Program-made: the position numbers and the translations under genes
Shown here: piece after piece, positions 1-11,951 of the stretch
Layout of the letters: the number at the start of each line of letters is the position of its first letter
How positions within the stretch are numbered: position 1 is the stretch's first letter
The notes under the pieces: generated by a model
Database searches by the model: none
What the model saw: only the letters and a program-made list of their open reading frames with translations
Told to the model about the DNA's origin: nothing
Assembly: GCA_015501585.1 (NCBI GenBank)
Contig: JADNRY010000006.1
Span: forward strand, 868,001 to 932,000
DNA from: Rhodocollybia butyracea
Lineage: Eukaryota; Basidiomycota; Agaricomycetes; Agaricales; Omphalotaceae
Direction: 5' to 3'
Length of the DNA: 64,000 nucleotides

Positions 1-302
1 GATATCCAATGAACAGTTGGTGAGGATCTGGCTACCAGGGCAGCCACTGGATTTCCAGTGGTGATCAGGTTCCCAGTGTAACAGCAAGCTACAAAATATA
101 GTTTTACATAGGTAGGTAGGTTTAGTACTCTTTGAAAGTCTTTTATGGAATCAATACCTTATCATGTGACCTGTATTTTTTCTTCCTTCCTTTGACGTTC
201 CAAAAGGTTTTGAAAAGGTCCCTCGTCGTACCCAACAATCACTGATTCGTGCTAGAGCACGTTTGCCCTCTATCCTCTGATCTACACGAAAAATCGCACA
301 AA
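1..302. other. Upstream region of NOP56, no gene seen
   Basis: No convincing reading frame is present. A short GGTA-type run (AGGTAGGTAGG) lies near 110-120. The stretch immediately before 303 is the likely 5' leader and promoter of NOP56. The window edge at position 1 cuts whatever lies further upstream. Confidence 0.4.
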
Positions 303-2193
303 ATGCCCATAACTCACGCTCTTTTTGAATCCTCGTCGGGTTATGCCCTTTTCGATGTCAAGCTTACTGAAGACATCGCTGCCAACTCACAGGAAGCTCA
401 GGAGAGCATTAAAGATCTGGGAAAGTTTAGTAAAATGGTTGAACTACGGAGTTTTGTACCTTTCAAGAGTGCTGCACATGCCTTGGAAAATATCAATGAT
501 GTTTCGGAAGGTCAGTAAACCAATTGAAATATATATAGTCCTGACAGCGTTGTAGGCCTTGTACACGACCACCTAAAATCTCTTATTGAATTAAACCTCA
601 GTAAATCGTCCTCGAAAAAAGGCTCGGTAACTCTCGCGGTATCCGAGCCTACCCTTGCAGGCAACATACGTGAGACTACTGGTGTTCAATGTGACGCTTC
701 GGAAAAAGCCCAGGATGTAATTCGTGGTATTCGCCTCCATGCCTCAAAACTTCTTTCTTCATTGGCCGAAGATGACTTGACGAAAGCTCAGCTTGGCTTG
801 GGACATTCTTATTCCAGGTCAAAGCTCAAGTTTAACGTTAACCGTGTAGACAACATGATCATTCAGGCTATCGCCCTTCTTGACCAGCTTGACAAGGACG
901 TCAATCTGTTTTCCATGCGTATACGGGAGTGGTACGGCTATCATTTCCCAGAGCTCGTCAAACTCGTACCAGATAACTATACCTACGCGCGCGTCGCGGT
1001 CTACATTGGTGACAAGGACTCGTTAACTGAGGACAAGCTTCCCGGTCTCGAGGAGCTTATCGAAGAAGCACAGGCCGCTGCTAAATCAACCGGTGAAGCT
1101 CTCATCGGTATCGAATCACCATCTACTACGGCTTCGAACGTCTTATCCGCCGCCCGAAACTCAATGGGCTCCTCCCTCTCTCCCGTCGACCTACTCAATA
1201 TATCTTCTTTTGCGCAGAGAGTTGTGTCCTTGTCGCAGTATCGGAGGTCTCTCGTGACATATTTATCTGCCAAAATGAATGATGTTGCGCCAAGTTTGAC
1301 GGCACTGTTGGGAGAACGAGTGGGTGCGCGGCTCATCAGCCACGCTGGGAGCTTAACGAATCTGAGTAAGTATCCTGCAAGTACCGTGCAGATTCTTGGA
1401 GCGGAAAAGGCTTTATTCAGGGCATTAAAAACAAAAGGGAATACTCCCAAAGTAATTATGGTCTATCATTGCTGGAGTACTGATTTTGACATTTCTTGAT
1501 AGTATGGTCTTCTCTACCACTCAACATTCATTGGGCGTGCACAGCCGAAACATAAAGGCAGGATCTCAAGGTTTTTGGCAAACAAGTGCTCAATTGCGAG
1601 TAGAATTGATTGTTATTCGGGTAAATAATTCATTTCTCCGCCATTCTTTTCATGATGTATCTGTTACTCGACAGAGAATCCTTCCAAGAAATTCGGCGAA
1701 GCACTTCGTGCTCAAGTAGAGGAACGTCTCAACTTTTTCGAAACTGGTGCGCCACCATCCAAGAACGCCGATGCCATGCGCAAAGTCCTGCAAGATCTTT
1801 CATTAGAGGACGAAGGTGCTGATTCCGATGTCGATATGGATGCTGCGCTTACGACTTTGGAACCTTCGCCAAAAAAAAAGTCAAAGAAAGATAAAGAGTC
1901 AAAGGAGGAGAAAAAGAAGCGTAAATCGGATGCTATGGATGTGGATGGAGAGGAGGACAGTGACAATGAACCGGCGGTGAAGAAGGCCAAGCTATCCAAG
2001 GAGGAGAAAAAAGCGTTGAAGAAAGAGAAGAAGGCCAAGGCGAAAGCTGAGGCTGCTATGGATGGAGACGAAGACGATGTGAGTTCTTGTTATTGTCTTT
2101 CCGGCATAATGACTTATCGCGTTTTAGGGAGACGCAAAGAAAAAGAAGGGGAAGAAGGGGAAGAAGGAAAAAAAGGAGAAGAGTAAAGTGTAG
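303..2193 (+). CDS. NOP56: Nop56, box C/D snoRNP core scaffold protein
   Basis: Five exons (303-510, 556-1451, 1503-1620, 1675-2078, 2128-2193) join in frame to 563 residues. Nop56 pairs with Nop58 in nucleolar box C/D snoRNPs, holding fibrillarin and Snu13 on guide RNAs that direct rRNA 2'-O-methylation. The N-terminal block ([16 protein letters not shown]... LGKF... VPF) fits the Nop56-type N-terminal domain rather than the Nop58 type. The middle has the NOSIC-type block [13 protein letters not shown]. The Nop domain carries [26 protein letters not shown] and [13 protein letters not shown]. The tail from about residue 440 is a lysine/acidic KKE/D region ending in [10 protein letters not shown], as in fungal and animal orthologues. 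The ATG at 303 has an A at -3 and begins the conserved domain directly. Length is close to the usual 500-600 residues. The paralogue NOP58 lies at 14919-17036. Confidence 0.96.
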
Positions 2194-2387
2194 TTCACTT
2201 CCTTCGTGTTGTTTTTTCTTCAGTCGGGATACTCTCTATGCAGGTTGATATACCAAACCTGTATTTGCGTCTAAGTACTTATGTAGTGATTCCAATTGTT
2301 GTCCGAAAAAGGTACATAATGAAATGCCTGCCAGCTCGCTGTGCACAATCACTTGTTTTCTATCTTCCATCATCCGTTTCGTTTTAT

Positions 2388-3944
2388 ATGCCTTCAAGCT
2401 CAAATTCCTCATGGACGCCTGCCCCCGGTCGACATCCGCTCAATATTGGCGTATCATTGGGAAAAGCACTGAGAGCACGCAATAATACCTCTCAGCCTGC
2501 GAAACGAAACGGTTTACCTGACCGCGAATTTTACTCTTTGAGATGTGAATTCTTTGGCATCGAAGTATCTTCCGTTGTTCTCACTGTCTTATAGACGGCT
2601 TCAAGCCTACACTCATCGACTCCACTAAACCCGGCTCCTTGGATGTCAGGCGCGATAATGATTCCTCTAGTACTTCAGTAACGGTGGAACATGCGAGTTC
2701 TCAAGTGTGTTCTCACCATTTTTCTTCTGGATCAATGCCTTAATTCGGTTCTGTTTACAGCCAGGAGAAATCTATGTATTTCCTGGAACTCAAGTCGCCT
2801 CAAAGGACTGGATTTGTGTCCTGGTTTATGATGAAGAAACTGGAGTGTGTTCTGAGTCAATTTTGTTCTTGTCGTATTTTCTTATTGTTGGCTCGCAGGG
2901 ATATACACTAGAAAAGCTCGAATCCTCGATAAATTTGGGCCCGCCTGAAAAACGGGCTGGGACTGCTCGGCCTTCCTGTACGTCCGCTATGCATCGCCTT
3001 CGTCAAGTCAATCATGATGATCTTTAGGTTCCCCTCCAGTTCAGACACCACCAGGATCTGCTACACCTGTCGGTGGTATCCATGCTCCTGGCGCCGATCA
3101 GGACATCCTCCCGGAATCGCTATTCGTTAGTCCTGCTAAATCGGCACCGGCTCCTACAGAAGAAAATGCGGAGGAGATCGAGGTTCCTCTGAAGACGCAA
3201 ATAGAGGCGAAACCTGCTTCCTCAATCCAGCGTCCGAAAAAACCTTTACCTCAAAAATCTCGTCCCCAACTACAACAGTCATCTTCTTCGACCTCTGAAC
3301 CTACGTCAGCCAAGGTGTTGACATCAAAATCCACTCCCTCCGCTGCTCCGAAACCTAAGAAGACGGGAAAGAGGGCAACGCCATCACTCTCAGACGCAGA
3401 AGAGGAGACGTTGGAATTTGGCCACCCAACCAAACGAAGTCGAACTTCTCCTTTGCCTCCTCCTGTTCCAGAGTCGAGGCGTGGACCATCTCCCTCTCGT
3501 CTCGAATTGCCGGGAATGCCGAATTCAATCGTTCCACATCTTGCTCCACCCAAGACGAAATCCGCGTCGTCGTCATCTCGCATGCAACCTCCTCCAGAAG
3601 ATATCTCCACCCTGGCAATCTCTGTTGGCTCTGATTCTGAAGACGAAGATGAATGGGATGAAGTTGCTGCTCCCACCGTGGTGGCGGAAGAGGAAGGCGG
3701 GGAAGAAATTGATATGAATGAATTTGAGACATTAATGAATGCACATTTGGAGGTAGATGATGATGAACAAGAACAAGACTCGGTGTTTCCGGAGGATGAT
3801 TTCCTCGCCGCAGCGATAGCGCCTGAAGAGGCAACGCCGGTGATTTCGACAGGTACACCGATATCACTGAAGCAGTTTGCGGGCGGAGGGGATAGTGCTG
3901 ATGATGATGATTATTCGTCGAGTGATGATAGCGATGATGACTAG
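2388..3944 (+). CDS. EAF-family (ELL-associated factor) transcription elongation protein
   Basis: Exons 2388-2544, 2595-2704, 2761-2844, 2899-2977 and 3028-3944 join in frame to 448 residues. EAF proteins bind ELL and stimulate RNA polymerase II elongation in the nucleus. The spliced N-terminal 130 residues match the EAF N-terminal domain in layout: GRHPLNIGVSLGKAL, then an intron-spanning LRYGFKPTLIDS, then VFPGTQVASKDWICVLVYD, then GYTLEKLESSINL. The rest is low-complexity, rich in Pro, Ser and Thr, followed by an acidic tail ending in SSSDDSDDD, as expected of EAF proteins with a disordered transactivating C terminus. The start was chosen because translation from 2388 gives MPSSSNSSWTPAPGRHPLNIG with no unexplained leader. 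It follows NOP56 on the same strand after about 190 bases. The family call rests on the N-terminal domain only. Confidence 0.85.
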
Positions 3945-6748
3945 AGTTGAATGGCAATTTTGGCTAGAGTGGAGTAAGTAATGCGGATTATTAAAGGTAT
4001 CGCTACTTTGTTGTTTTAAGCGATTAGGATCATCTAAATAGGTGCCGGTTATTATTTGAAAGGTCTGTCGTCTACACTTGAGAAGTGCTCAGGATCATAA
4101 TCCAACTTCCTTCTATGGGTGTGAGTTGTGCGTCGAACAGCTGGCAGGATGCTAGTGGAGGTCAGTTCCAAGGCGAGGCCAGATCCATGCTGAACCAGAC
4201 TCTGACAGAATCCAAGTATTCAAGACGTTGGGAACAAGAGGCGTGAGCCTCCGAGTCATTAATGGGACCGCGCCGGTTAACCTACCTACCTACAATTATA
4301 TAAGTTGCAGCTGATTAGAGCTGACTCGGATTTGCCTCTCGTTATGAGCAACACCAGCAAACACAAACCACACTGCCGTTTGAGCAGTAGCCACATAAGT
4401 GGTGACAATGGCCATTGCATGCCTCTCGACCTTCGTACTCGAAGGATACTCTGAATAATCGTGCTCACCTCCGACCAGACAAATCGGCATACCCCAAAGA
4501 AATAACCCAGAATAACTGTCAGAGTAAGTGACGAGTGAGCGAATCTGGACGGAACAAATCCATTCGGGTTGGCGTGAGATCTGGTTAGTCTGGTGTTCCA
4601 CGACGGGCACAACGAGGTAAAAAGGCAAAGGTAATAGTGGATAGACACAAGAAGAGGTGAGATTCCTGGGCCATTGGGAAGGCATTGTAGTGATACAAGC
4701 AAATAAAATAAAATCTGAAGGCTTGACTGGAGTGGGCTGAGAAACCATGGTCGGTCCTGTAATTTTATTGGTGGGGTGTTCTCTGACAGGCTGAGGTATA
4801 TAGAGCAAAAAAGCGTAGTGACCAGGGAGACTTGCAATTCGTCCATGGGTACGATGTTATATCCCTCAAGGGGTAACCGTTCAATAATCTCACTTCCTTC
4901 ATTCCTTGCCAAATTGCATTGTTCTTTACAGAGTCCTGTCCAGATCTAGTGCGGTTTGTCAACGGAGTTTGAATCTCCAATTATCCAGCTGCAGCTGCGT
5001 AAATCAGAACTCAGCAAGCCCACGAGTCCATAGTCTCAACACACGGTTTTTGTGGTCTGCTCGACTCAGCCACACGCCCTGGCTGTGTTAAGATAGTAAG
5101 AAGTAATGTTTAGTAACCAAATGTTACACAGGTTCGGCTTTGTACCTATCGTGCCACTTGAAGCTGTAGAAAACATATACATGATCATGTTTCCTATACT
5201 AATGGCGAGTAATCCATATTGCTAAACTTCATTAAAAATTACAATGGCATTATATCTAATTTTTGTTATTGGCAGGTTTCGCGTAATGTGTCGATACTGG
5301 TGGTTGCAGTCGGAACTGGTTCTGAATTAGGGCTGAATAGGTCAAAGCGTTTGTTCTCAATTTGATTTCAAAGATGCGCCAACCGAATTTAGGAATGGAC
5401 AGTGAAGGAAACTGAGCACTAAGTAGCTGCAGTCAGGCTGTAGTACTTCACGACTTTACGCCGACAGGATAGTTACTACTGATTTCGTTCAAACCTTATA
5501 GATACTAATCTGTTCCGAGCAGGTAACCCAAGCCTCATGATTTGCTTAAGACCCGAGTTTGCAGTCAAGTTAGACAAGTAGGTAAATCTGGGTTCACTGT
5601 GGCTCTCGAAGAGATAGAAAGGATGGGGGTCAAGAAACAGGAAGGATGGCGAATATTTGATAACCATCTCGATGTATTTTGTTGAAGACGCACAGTACCA
5701 GAGATTAACCACGAAATCAGTGGCTGGCATCCGGACAGAGCTTGACTTCGTCTCACCGAATACCCCCAAGCTACTTGATAAGAGCAAATTAACAAATTTC
5801 TGCTCGAAAGCGCACGAACGCAAGCCTGGCTTTATACATATGGCGGCACTGCGTACTGGTTCAAGGGGACAAGATTCTATATGCAGTACTGCGCTCATCT
5901 AAAAAATCAAGAATTTTTCTTCGGAGGCATAGCAAAGATACTGGGTGCCAAGATTCGCATTCCATAGGATACACTGCATTTGGACAATCAAGTAATCTGT
6001 GAACATGCAATGAGTATATCGATATTGACCATTGCGCATTGAATGAAGAGAGAGCCAAGGCTATGACTGAAGTCCTCAGAGTCGAGCTGCCTCCTCACCG
6101 GGTTTAATTGGTTCAAATTTCGGAACAGCTACAATTCCTCCAAATCTTTTGAGAAAACTATCAATCGTGCGTGGCAGTTACTCTTTCCTGATGCATGTTC
6201 CAGGTCTTCAGGCCGCCCACACAGACTAAAAACCTACGTGTTGAATTCCGGGATGAAAAAATTGTTTGCTGAAAAACCGAGTCTGGATCACTTCATTCAG
6301 GAAAGCCAACATTCTTCCACAAATGTTCATGTACTACGTTCTGAACAGTATGTTGGAGACAAGCTTCCCCTGGAATGCCAATGCTTGATTTCATTCATGA
6401 TTGAGTCCGACGAATATGGATGGAATTAACCGGGCAAAGCCGTATCTCCAACGCTATATCAACTTCTATGAGTAACTTTGGCCGGTTTTGACGATATGTT
6501 GCTTCTTGGATGACAGATGACCAGCTATAATTGGCCAATGCTACTCTATCGCTGCAAAACTTGTGAGTATGACATTCTGATGTTCTGACAGTTCGTGTCG
6601 TCGCGGGATTCATGCCGTCTGAGTGAAGTACTTGCGAGTGTGGGCCATCGCGCTGAGCGCGTGGCAGGTACGAGTCCTGTATGCTGCTAGTTCATTCTAT
6701 TACTGTGACTCATGCATAAACCTCTTGGTTGTGCCGCTGCAATGTATA
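3945..6748. other. Gene-poor region, nothing firmly supported apart from one weak ORF
   Basis: Reading frames are short, on both strands, and show no recognised motifs. One frame on the minus strand (4296-4748) is listed separately with low confidence. A short GGTA-type run occurs at about 4276-4291 (on the plus strand as CCTA). The rest looks like intergenic or decayed sequence. Confidence 0.4.
4296..4748 (-). CDS. Possible small membrane protein, unrecognised
   Basis: An open frame from the ATG at 4748 runs 150 codons on the minus strand. It contains three hydrophobic stretches: residues about 12-20, 36-48 and 110-130 (AMAIVTTYVATAQTAVWFVF). No family is recognised and no clear splice-delimited conserved domain is visible, so it may be one exon of a larger gene or a chance frame. 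An overlapping frame on the same strand is also open and hydrophobic, which weakens the case. No function is proposed. Confidence 0.2.
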   Translation of the reverse strand: MVSQPTPVKPSDFILFACITTMPSQWPRNLTSSCVYPLLPLPFYLVVPVVEHQTNQISRQPEWICSVQIRSLVTYSDSYSGLFLWGMPICLVGGEHDYSEYPSSTKVERHAMAIVTTYVATAQTAVWFVFAGVAHNERQIRVSSNQLQLI

Positions 6749-7880
6749 TCAGGGAAAAAGAAATTTGAAGCTCAAGTACAAGGAGGTTGGCTCAACTCCA
6801 GAAAGGCGGAGAGAGCTTGGAGTTTCGGGAAGGACCACAGCCTCACCATGTCTTGTTCGTTGATCAACATTGTCGGTGTTTGTCATTGGGGTAAAAAGTG
6901 GTGGTTCTATATCCACTGCTCTGTACATTCGAGATATGGTGCCTAGGTGGTCTTGAACTACTCTGTCTACTCTGTTCAGAGAAGTGTACTCTGGAAGCTC
7001 AGTATCTTGGTCATACAGGAAAGTTAGCCTTGTACAAATATGCGGTCGAATCAATGTACCCATCAGGTGAAGAGCACCGTTCAAGTATTTCTCCTCCATC
7101 CAGAGAGCCATTAGGGGCCCAGGAACTTTGAGAAAGTTCAACTGCACTAGGATTGGATTCATGTTGAAGTACCCAGTTGATTACTACCAAATGTTAGTAC
7201 AAGCCCTGGACATTAGTCAGAACTTACTTTCATGCTAGCGCACCTGCTAAGGGTCCCAATCAGTTGGAAAATGAACCTCCCATTTGTGAAGGCGCCCAAG
7301 GACGGAGATACATTCAGAGCCAGTAGAAAAGATGTAGTTCATCTTGAAGAAGATGTTCTGCAAACAGTCAATGATTAATGAGTGGGACTACCCGAAACTC
7401 AACACACCCCAAGACATGTCAGTTTTGAATCGGTCCCTGTTTTCTTGACTGAACCTCCTGGGCAATATAAAGTCTTGTTCCAAACTCTAGCAAAATATTC
7501 AACAAGCGATTGGAAAACCATGAATAAGCAGCAAACCTAGGGTCATGTCAGCGCCATGAAAACAGAAAACAGTAGTGGTTGAAGTTGTGGATGATGGCAA
7601 TAAATATGTTGCAGGAAGCAGAGTGCAATCAAGTCACAAGTGCATGGACTGCAGCCACCACCAGTAAAAGAAAAAAACCAAGGAGATAGACTTGAGCGAG
7701 GTTGAGAACTGGAAGTAGTGAGAAACGCCGTGTGATAAAAAAAAAGGCACTGCATTGGACCGCGACTCCATGAGTTTGCGAATTAGAGGTGTGCAGCCTG
7801 CAGCAGAAACGGCGTTTAGTGTCAGAAGATCGAACAAAGAAAACGCCAGTGAGAGCAGCAGTGCCGGACCATAGAGACAA
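6749..7880 (-). CDS. Possible multi-exon or decayed gene, membrane-protein-like, unrecognised
   Basis: Read on the minus strand, several separate stretches look coding but do not join into one confident model. Bases about 7870-7636 give a hydrophobic frame containing LSLAFSLFDLLTLNAVSAAG and a second segment ISLVFFFYWWWLQ before a stop. Bases 7343-7226 form a candidate exon behind a TTTGCAG acceptor, with a GTAAGT donor nearby at about 7230. Bases 7150-6749 give about 130 codons open to a stop. Basidiomycetes have many rapidly evolving multi-span membrane proteins of unknown role, and this could be a relic of one. That is inference; no domain is identified. Confidence 0.25.
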
Positions 7881-8534
7881 TCAGAGAAGGATCAACTTAC
7901 TGATGTAGAACGGAAGAAGAAGAAGAAAAGCGGAAGTCAGAGGTTGCAAATCGCAGAGTTACATCTGCAAACTTCGAAGCAATTTAGGTATCAAGAGATT
8001 TGGAGCAGGGTGTGCAGAAGTTGCCTTTTGAGAGTGGTAGGAAACAGAAGTACCGAAAACAAGGAACAATATTGCGTGATGATGAGTAGGTGCAGTGGGC
8101 AAAAGAGCGTAGAGTATGAGATAATGGTCACGAGCATGACGAGTTCTGCTGCTCATGTTGTTTACTTTTATTGATGTACTATATATATGTAGCTGAGACT
8201 TGAGGAACCTTGCGCTTTTGACTCAAGGTTCCCTGCCTATCTGAATTTATTTGCTGTTCTATTCTTTCTGCCGTATCTCTCAGCATTTTTATTCAACAGA
8301 GTATGTGGATGAGCAATCAGAAAGTCACATGGGATATGCTTTGACATTCCAAATATATCGAAACGAAATCCTAATTGGGTCAACCGGATTTGGACGAAAT
8401 CAGGCTTAATCGGGAAAAGTTCTCACGCAAAACCCGCCATAAGGACGAGCCTTCATTACATTCAGGACTCGTAATATAGACCACAGGCCTTTTGCTTGTC
8501 ATCTCAAGGCCCAGTGCTAGCCATCATATTGAAA

Positions 8535-9785
8535 ATGTCTACCAGGTTAACCACTTCCATTTCCCTCCACGGAAAGACCTATCAACTCCCACAGCAGCCC
8601 ACTGTCGTGGTCTGCATCGATGGTTTTGATCCCGAATACCTCCAAGTCGGTATTAGGGATGAAATTCTACCAAACATGGCATCCTTCCTCAAGAATGGAT
8701 TCCATAGAACCGCAAACTGCGCGATGCCTTCATTGACAAACCCCAACAACCTATCCATCATCACCGGCACCCCAACCAGCGTCCACGGAGTCGCCGGAAA
8801 CTACTACTTGGACAAAGAAACCGGGAAAGAGCATATGATTGTGGATGATTCCCTAATGCGAGGCACGACAATTCTGGCGAAAATGGCTGATGCTGGTGTT
8901 CGCGTGGCTGCGATTACAGCCAAAGACAAACTGAGACGAATCATCCAACATGGTCTTTCTCCCGAGAAAGGATCTATTTGCTTCTCTGCTCAATGTGCCA
9001 ATGAGTGCACCGAGGCTGAGCATGGGATTCAGGATGTTGAGCAGTGGCTTGGACAGACTGCGCCCGCACAGTATTCGGGAGAGTTGTCTCTGTTTGTGCT
9101 TGATGCTGGATTGAAGTTGTTGCGTGAGGAACGGGCGGATCTGTTCTATCTCACCCTCTCCGACTATGTTCAGCATAAACATGCCCCTGGATCTCGTGAG
9201 GCGAACAAGTTCATGCAGGCTATCGATACCCGACTTGGTGAATTTGTCAAGTTGGGTGCTGTTGTTGCTGTTACTGGGGACCACGGGATGAGCGACAAAT
9301 CTGATGAAAAGGGTAGCCCCAATGTGGTGTTTCTCGAAGACTTTTTGCATTCCAAGTGGACAGGTTGCGGTGCCAGAGTTATCTGTCCCATTTCCGATCC
9401 ATTCGTCAAGCACCACGGGGCACTTGGTGGCTTAGTTCGCGTTTACCTGGCTGAGACATCTGCCGTTGAGGAGATGATCACAGAGTGTCGAAAGATCCCC
9501 GGGGTTGAAGTTGCTCTCTCGGGCAAGGAAGCTGCTTCGGTGTATGAAATGCCGCTGGACCGCGAGGGTGATATAGTTGTCATCTCCAAGAAGGAGTTTG
9601 TCATTGGAGGTAGGCAGGAAGAGCACGATCTATCTCAGCTTGGTGGCCATAGACTGCGTTCTCATGGTGGTCTATCGGAAGTACAGATCCCATTGATGAG
9701 ATCGAAGCCTGTTGAGTCAAAGGATGTTTCTGAGAGAAGGATGTGGAGAAATTTCGATATCTTTGATCTTGCTCTAAATTATTAG
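8535..9785 (+). CDS. phnA: Phosphonoacetate hydrolase (PhnA-like), alkaline phosphatase superfamily
   Basis: This is a single uninterrupted exon of 416 codons. PhnA enzymes cleave the C-P bond of phosphonoacetate to acetate and phosphate using two zinc ions. The expected metal and nucleophile positions are visible: Asp29 in VCIDGFDPEY, Thr68 in the nucleophile position of MPSLTNPNN, Asp and His in LSDYVQHKHAPG, Asp-His in VTGDHGMSDK and His in LRSHGG. Length matches bacterial PhnA (about 410-420). The ATG at 8535 (AAAATGTC) is preferred to the in-frame ATG at 8496, which would add 13 poorly related residues. No signal peptide is seen, so it is probably cytosolic. It has no introns although most neighbours have several, and it stands alone between gene-poor stretches, which is compatible with acquisition from bacteria. 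The close relative phosphonopyruvate hydrolase belongs to a different fold and is excluded. Confidence 0.9.
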   Translation: MSTRLTTSISLHGKTYQLPQQPTVVVCIDGFDPEYLQVGIRDEILPNMASFLKNGFHRTANCAMPSLTNPNNLSIITGTPTSVHGVAGNYYLDKETGKEHMIVDDSLMRGTTILAKMADAGVRVAAITAKDKLRRIIQHGLSPEKGSICFSAQCANECTEAEHGIQDVEQWLGQTAPAQYSGELSLFVLDAGLKLLREERADLFYLTLSDYVQHKHAPGSREANKFMQAIDTRLGEFVKLGAVVAVTGDHGMSDKSDEKGSPNVVFLEDFLHSKWTGCGARVICPISDPFVKHHGALGGLVRVYLAETSAVEEMITECRKIPGVEVALSGKEAASVYEMPLDREGDIVVISKKEFVIGGRQEEHDLSQLGGHRLRSHGGLSEVQIPLMRSKPVESKDVSERRMWRNFDIFDLALNY

Positions 9786-10496
9786 GTAGTTTCATTATTC
9801 GAGAGTTGGATTGAAGGGTGACTCGACTGATTCTCTCCGGCGGGTAGATAGAGGACTTGGACTGGTCGACGAAGATGGATCCGAGGCTTTCGAAGCAAAT
9901 GCAGTAACCACACCAACATATGCTTGAAGGCCTCGCGAGTACTGCTCCATTTTTGACAAAACGCATGACCTCAATAACATCTCAATCCTTCGCATAACCT
10001 ATGGCAATACTAGTATATCCAAGTACTGGAGCATCATGGAAAGGAAAACGGGGTACATCTAATTATGTAAGCCTACGTCTTGCAGTCACCTTCGTTTAGT
10101 CGATGGAAGCGTTCATTAATCGTTTGCTTTTCGCTCTGTAGCATCTCCATCGAATCCTGTGGATTTTGCCCTTCCTATACAATGACTAACGGTACAAAAT
10201 ATTTACTATGCTACCAAGTCTAGACCTCCCCTCCAGGTGCTTAATCGGTCGAGCTTTGATAGAAAGAAGAATATACGAGCGAAAATCGGAATCCAAGCAA
10301 AGAGGAAAAGCACGCAAAATGTTGTGCAGCAGAATAAAGTAACAGAATAAAATATGCGGTATACAGGATGTATCTATCATCCCCGTCCTCATCCAAAGAA
10401 AGTCCATAAAATAGTCCATGAATCCTTGACGTGAAAACCGTGAAGTTGATACCCTCCGTCAGTTGCTCACTTCTCCTCTAGAATCCGTCTAAGTGC
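9786..10496. other. Intergenic region between convergent genes
   Basis: Contains the 3' flanks of the phosphonoacetate hydrolase and the ferritin-like gene, which converge here. Frames on both strands are short and without motifs. Nothing else is seen. Confidence 0.5.
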
Positions 10497-11951
10497 TCAA
10501 TTCGAAGGGATGTTACTCCATCCAACGACGTCGATGATGCCTCCGGGTGCGGCACCAGTGAAGTCGTCGCGGAAAGGAGCCGAGGGATCAGAGGCATCAT
10601 TGACAGAGTTAGAAGATGAGGTTGAGTTAGAGGCGGTTGAGTTTGAGGAAGTTGTGCTAGAGGTTGAGTTGGAGGACGAACTATCAGTGGCACTTGCTGG
10701 AGCCGCAGATCCCGTTGCAGACGATCCTGATGCAATAATGGATGCTGCAGCATCAGGACTAATGGTCTGGGTAGTACTGCTAGCAGCAGCAGTGCCGGAA
10801 CCGCTCATGCGAACCAACTGGCCGAGGTTTTCAGGCTGGGCATCAATGAACGCGATGGTGGGACCGGCGACAATGTTGTTGGCACTGGCACGGTTAACGA
10901 CATTATTTTGCAAAGGATTCTCGTCTGAAGTGACGTAGATCGCGACGGGACCATTCACAGTGTTGGGAACTACACATTGGCTATAAGGCAGAACGATAGC
11001 AATTGGATTGCTTCCGATCATCATTTGGCAGCCAAAGTTCTAACAACGGCCTTTAGTGCATCATTTGGAAAAAAGGACATTTAATGCCTCACAGTCGTGT
11101 CGACGGACGAATTGAGAGCAGATGACGAGAAAGTTAGTGCAGTTCCCTGCCCCACGGAACCAGTGTTGGTGACGGTAAGGGTCGGGTTCGCTGTAAAGTT
11201 TATTTATTAAAAACAGCTGGAGTCGACAAATGAACTAACCTGTGAGGCCGAGATCGCATGCACCATCAATGAAGGGAGAAGCGACAGCGAGGACTTCGCT
11301 GGGCGTCAGTGCAAGGTCAAAAGGAGATGGGATAGCTGTGCCAGTCCCAGACAGAATATTTAGGACAGTTTGATGCCGAGCCTCCACAGTCAAGATAGAA
11401 CCTGCAGCCTCCAGCAGTTGGGGATCCGTCAAAAGGGAGGCTGCTCCAAGGTAAGCGCTGACACCAAGATTCTCTACAACACGAGCAGTAGCGGCCATTG
11501 TAGCCACGTCAGTCAAAGCTGAGGCGAAGTTAAAACTACAGTTTGGGCTGGAAGTCACTCCAAGAGCCTGTAATTCTGCCTGTGGCCGATGTGAATTCAT
11601 AAAGAACATATATTATAAACGTGTTCATACCTCGAGAGTAGAAGCATGTGTTGCTTCATCAGACTGGATACTCATCAACTGCTGTATTGCGAGATTGCTT
11701 GAAGAGAAGCCTGCTGCGGTGAAATCAGCGTCCTGGAACTTTGCCAAGCCAGCAGCGTAGAACTGTGATTCCAGCTGTTCAAGAGTGTTCGCGAATTCTG
11801 TCCGAATTTGATGAGTATGGAGGGATATTTCAACGAGAAAGTACACACGAAGAACCGTGATATCAATAGAGCTAGTTTGGCGGGGGCGGATTGGAGCAGC
11901 GTAGGCTGCAAGGGGGACTGCTGCTGCGAGAAGAGACGTCGAGAAACGCAT
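10497..11951 (-). CDS. Secreted ferritin-like domain protein (Rds1 / desiccation-related type)
   Basis: Five exons on the minus strand (11951-11849, 11797-11631, 11579-11240, 11190-11093, 11039-10497) join in frame. The protein starts with a signal peptide (MRFSTSLLAAAVPLAAYAAP). The ferritin-like helical domain begins at VLQFANTLEQLESQFYAAGL and continues through IQSDEATHASTLE and VEARHQTVLNIL. The paired Glu and His residues in these helices are the usual metal-ligand positions of the fold. A C-terminal Ser/Thr/Asn-rich stretch (about 70 residues) follows, then GGIIDVVGWSNIPSN. The family is common in fungi and linked to stress or sexual development in ascomycetes; the biochemical activity is not established. 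A hydrophobic GPI tail is not evident, so the product is likely secreted or wall-associated. Confidence 0.85.

Noticed and set aside
1621..1674. Intron-encoded box C/D snoRNA in NOP56 (CATGATGTAT in intron 3)
   Set aside because: The intron is 54 bases, too short for a snoRNA with C, D and guide sequences, and no D box is paired with it.
108..4291. Short GGTA/TACC runs near 110-121 and 4276-4291 as telomere or boundary repeats
   Set aside because: Only three units each, not the TTAGGG type, and 4 kb apart in inverse orientation without further similarity.
10510..10938. Plus-strand frame rich in Glu and Val opposite the ferritin-like gene
   Set aside because: It is the shadow of the Ser/Thr/Asn-rich C-terminal exon on the other strand.
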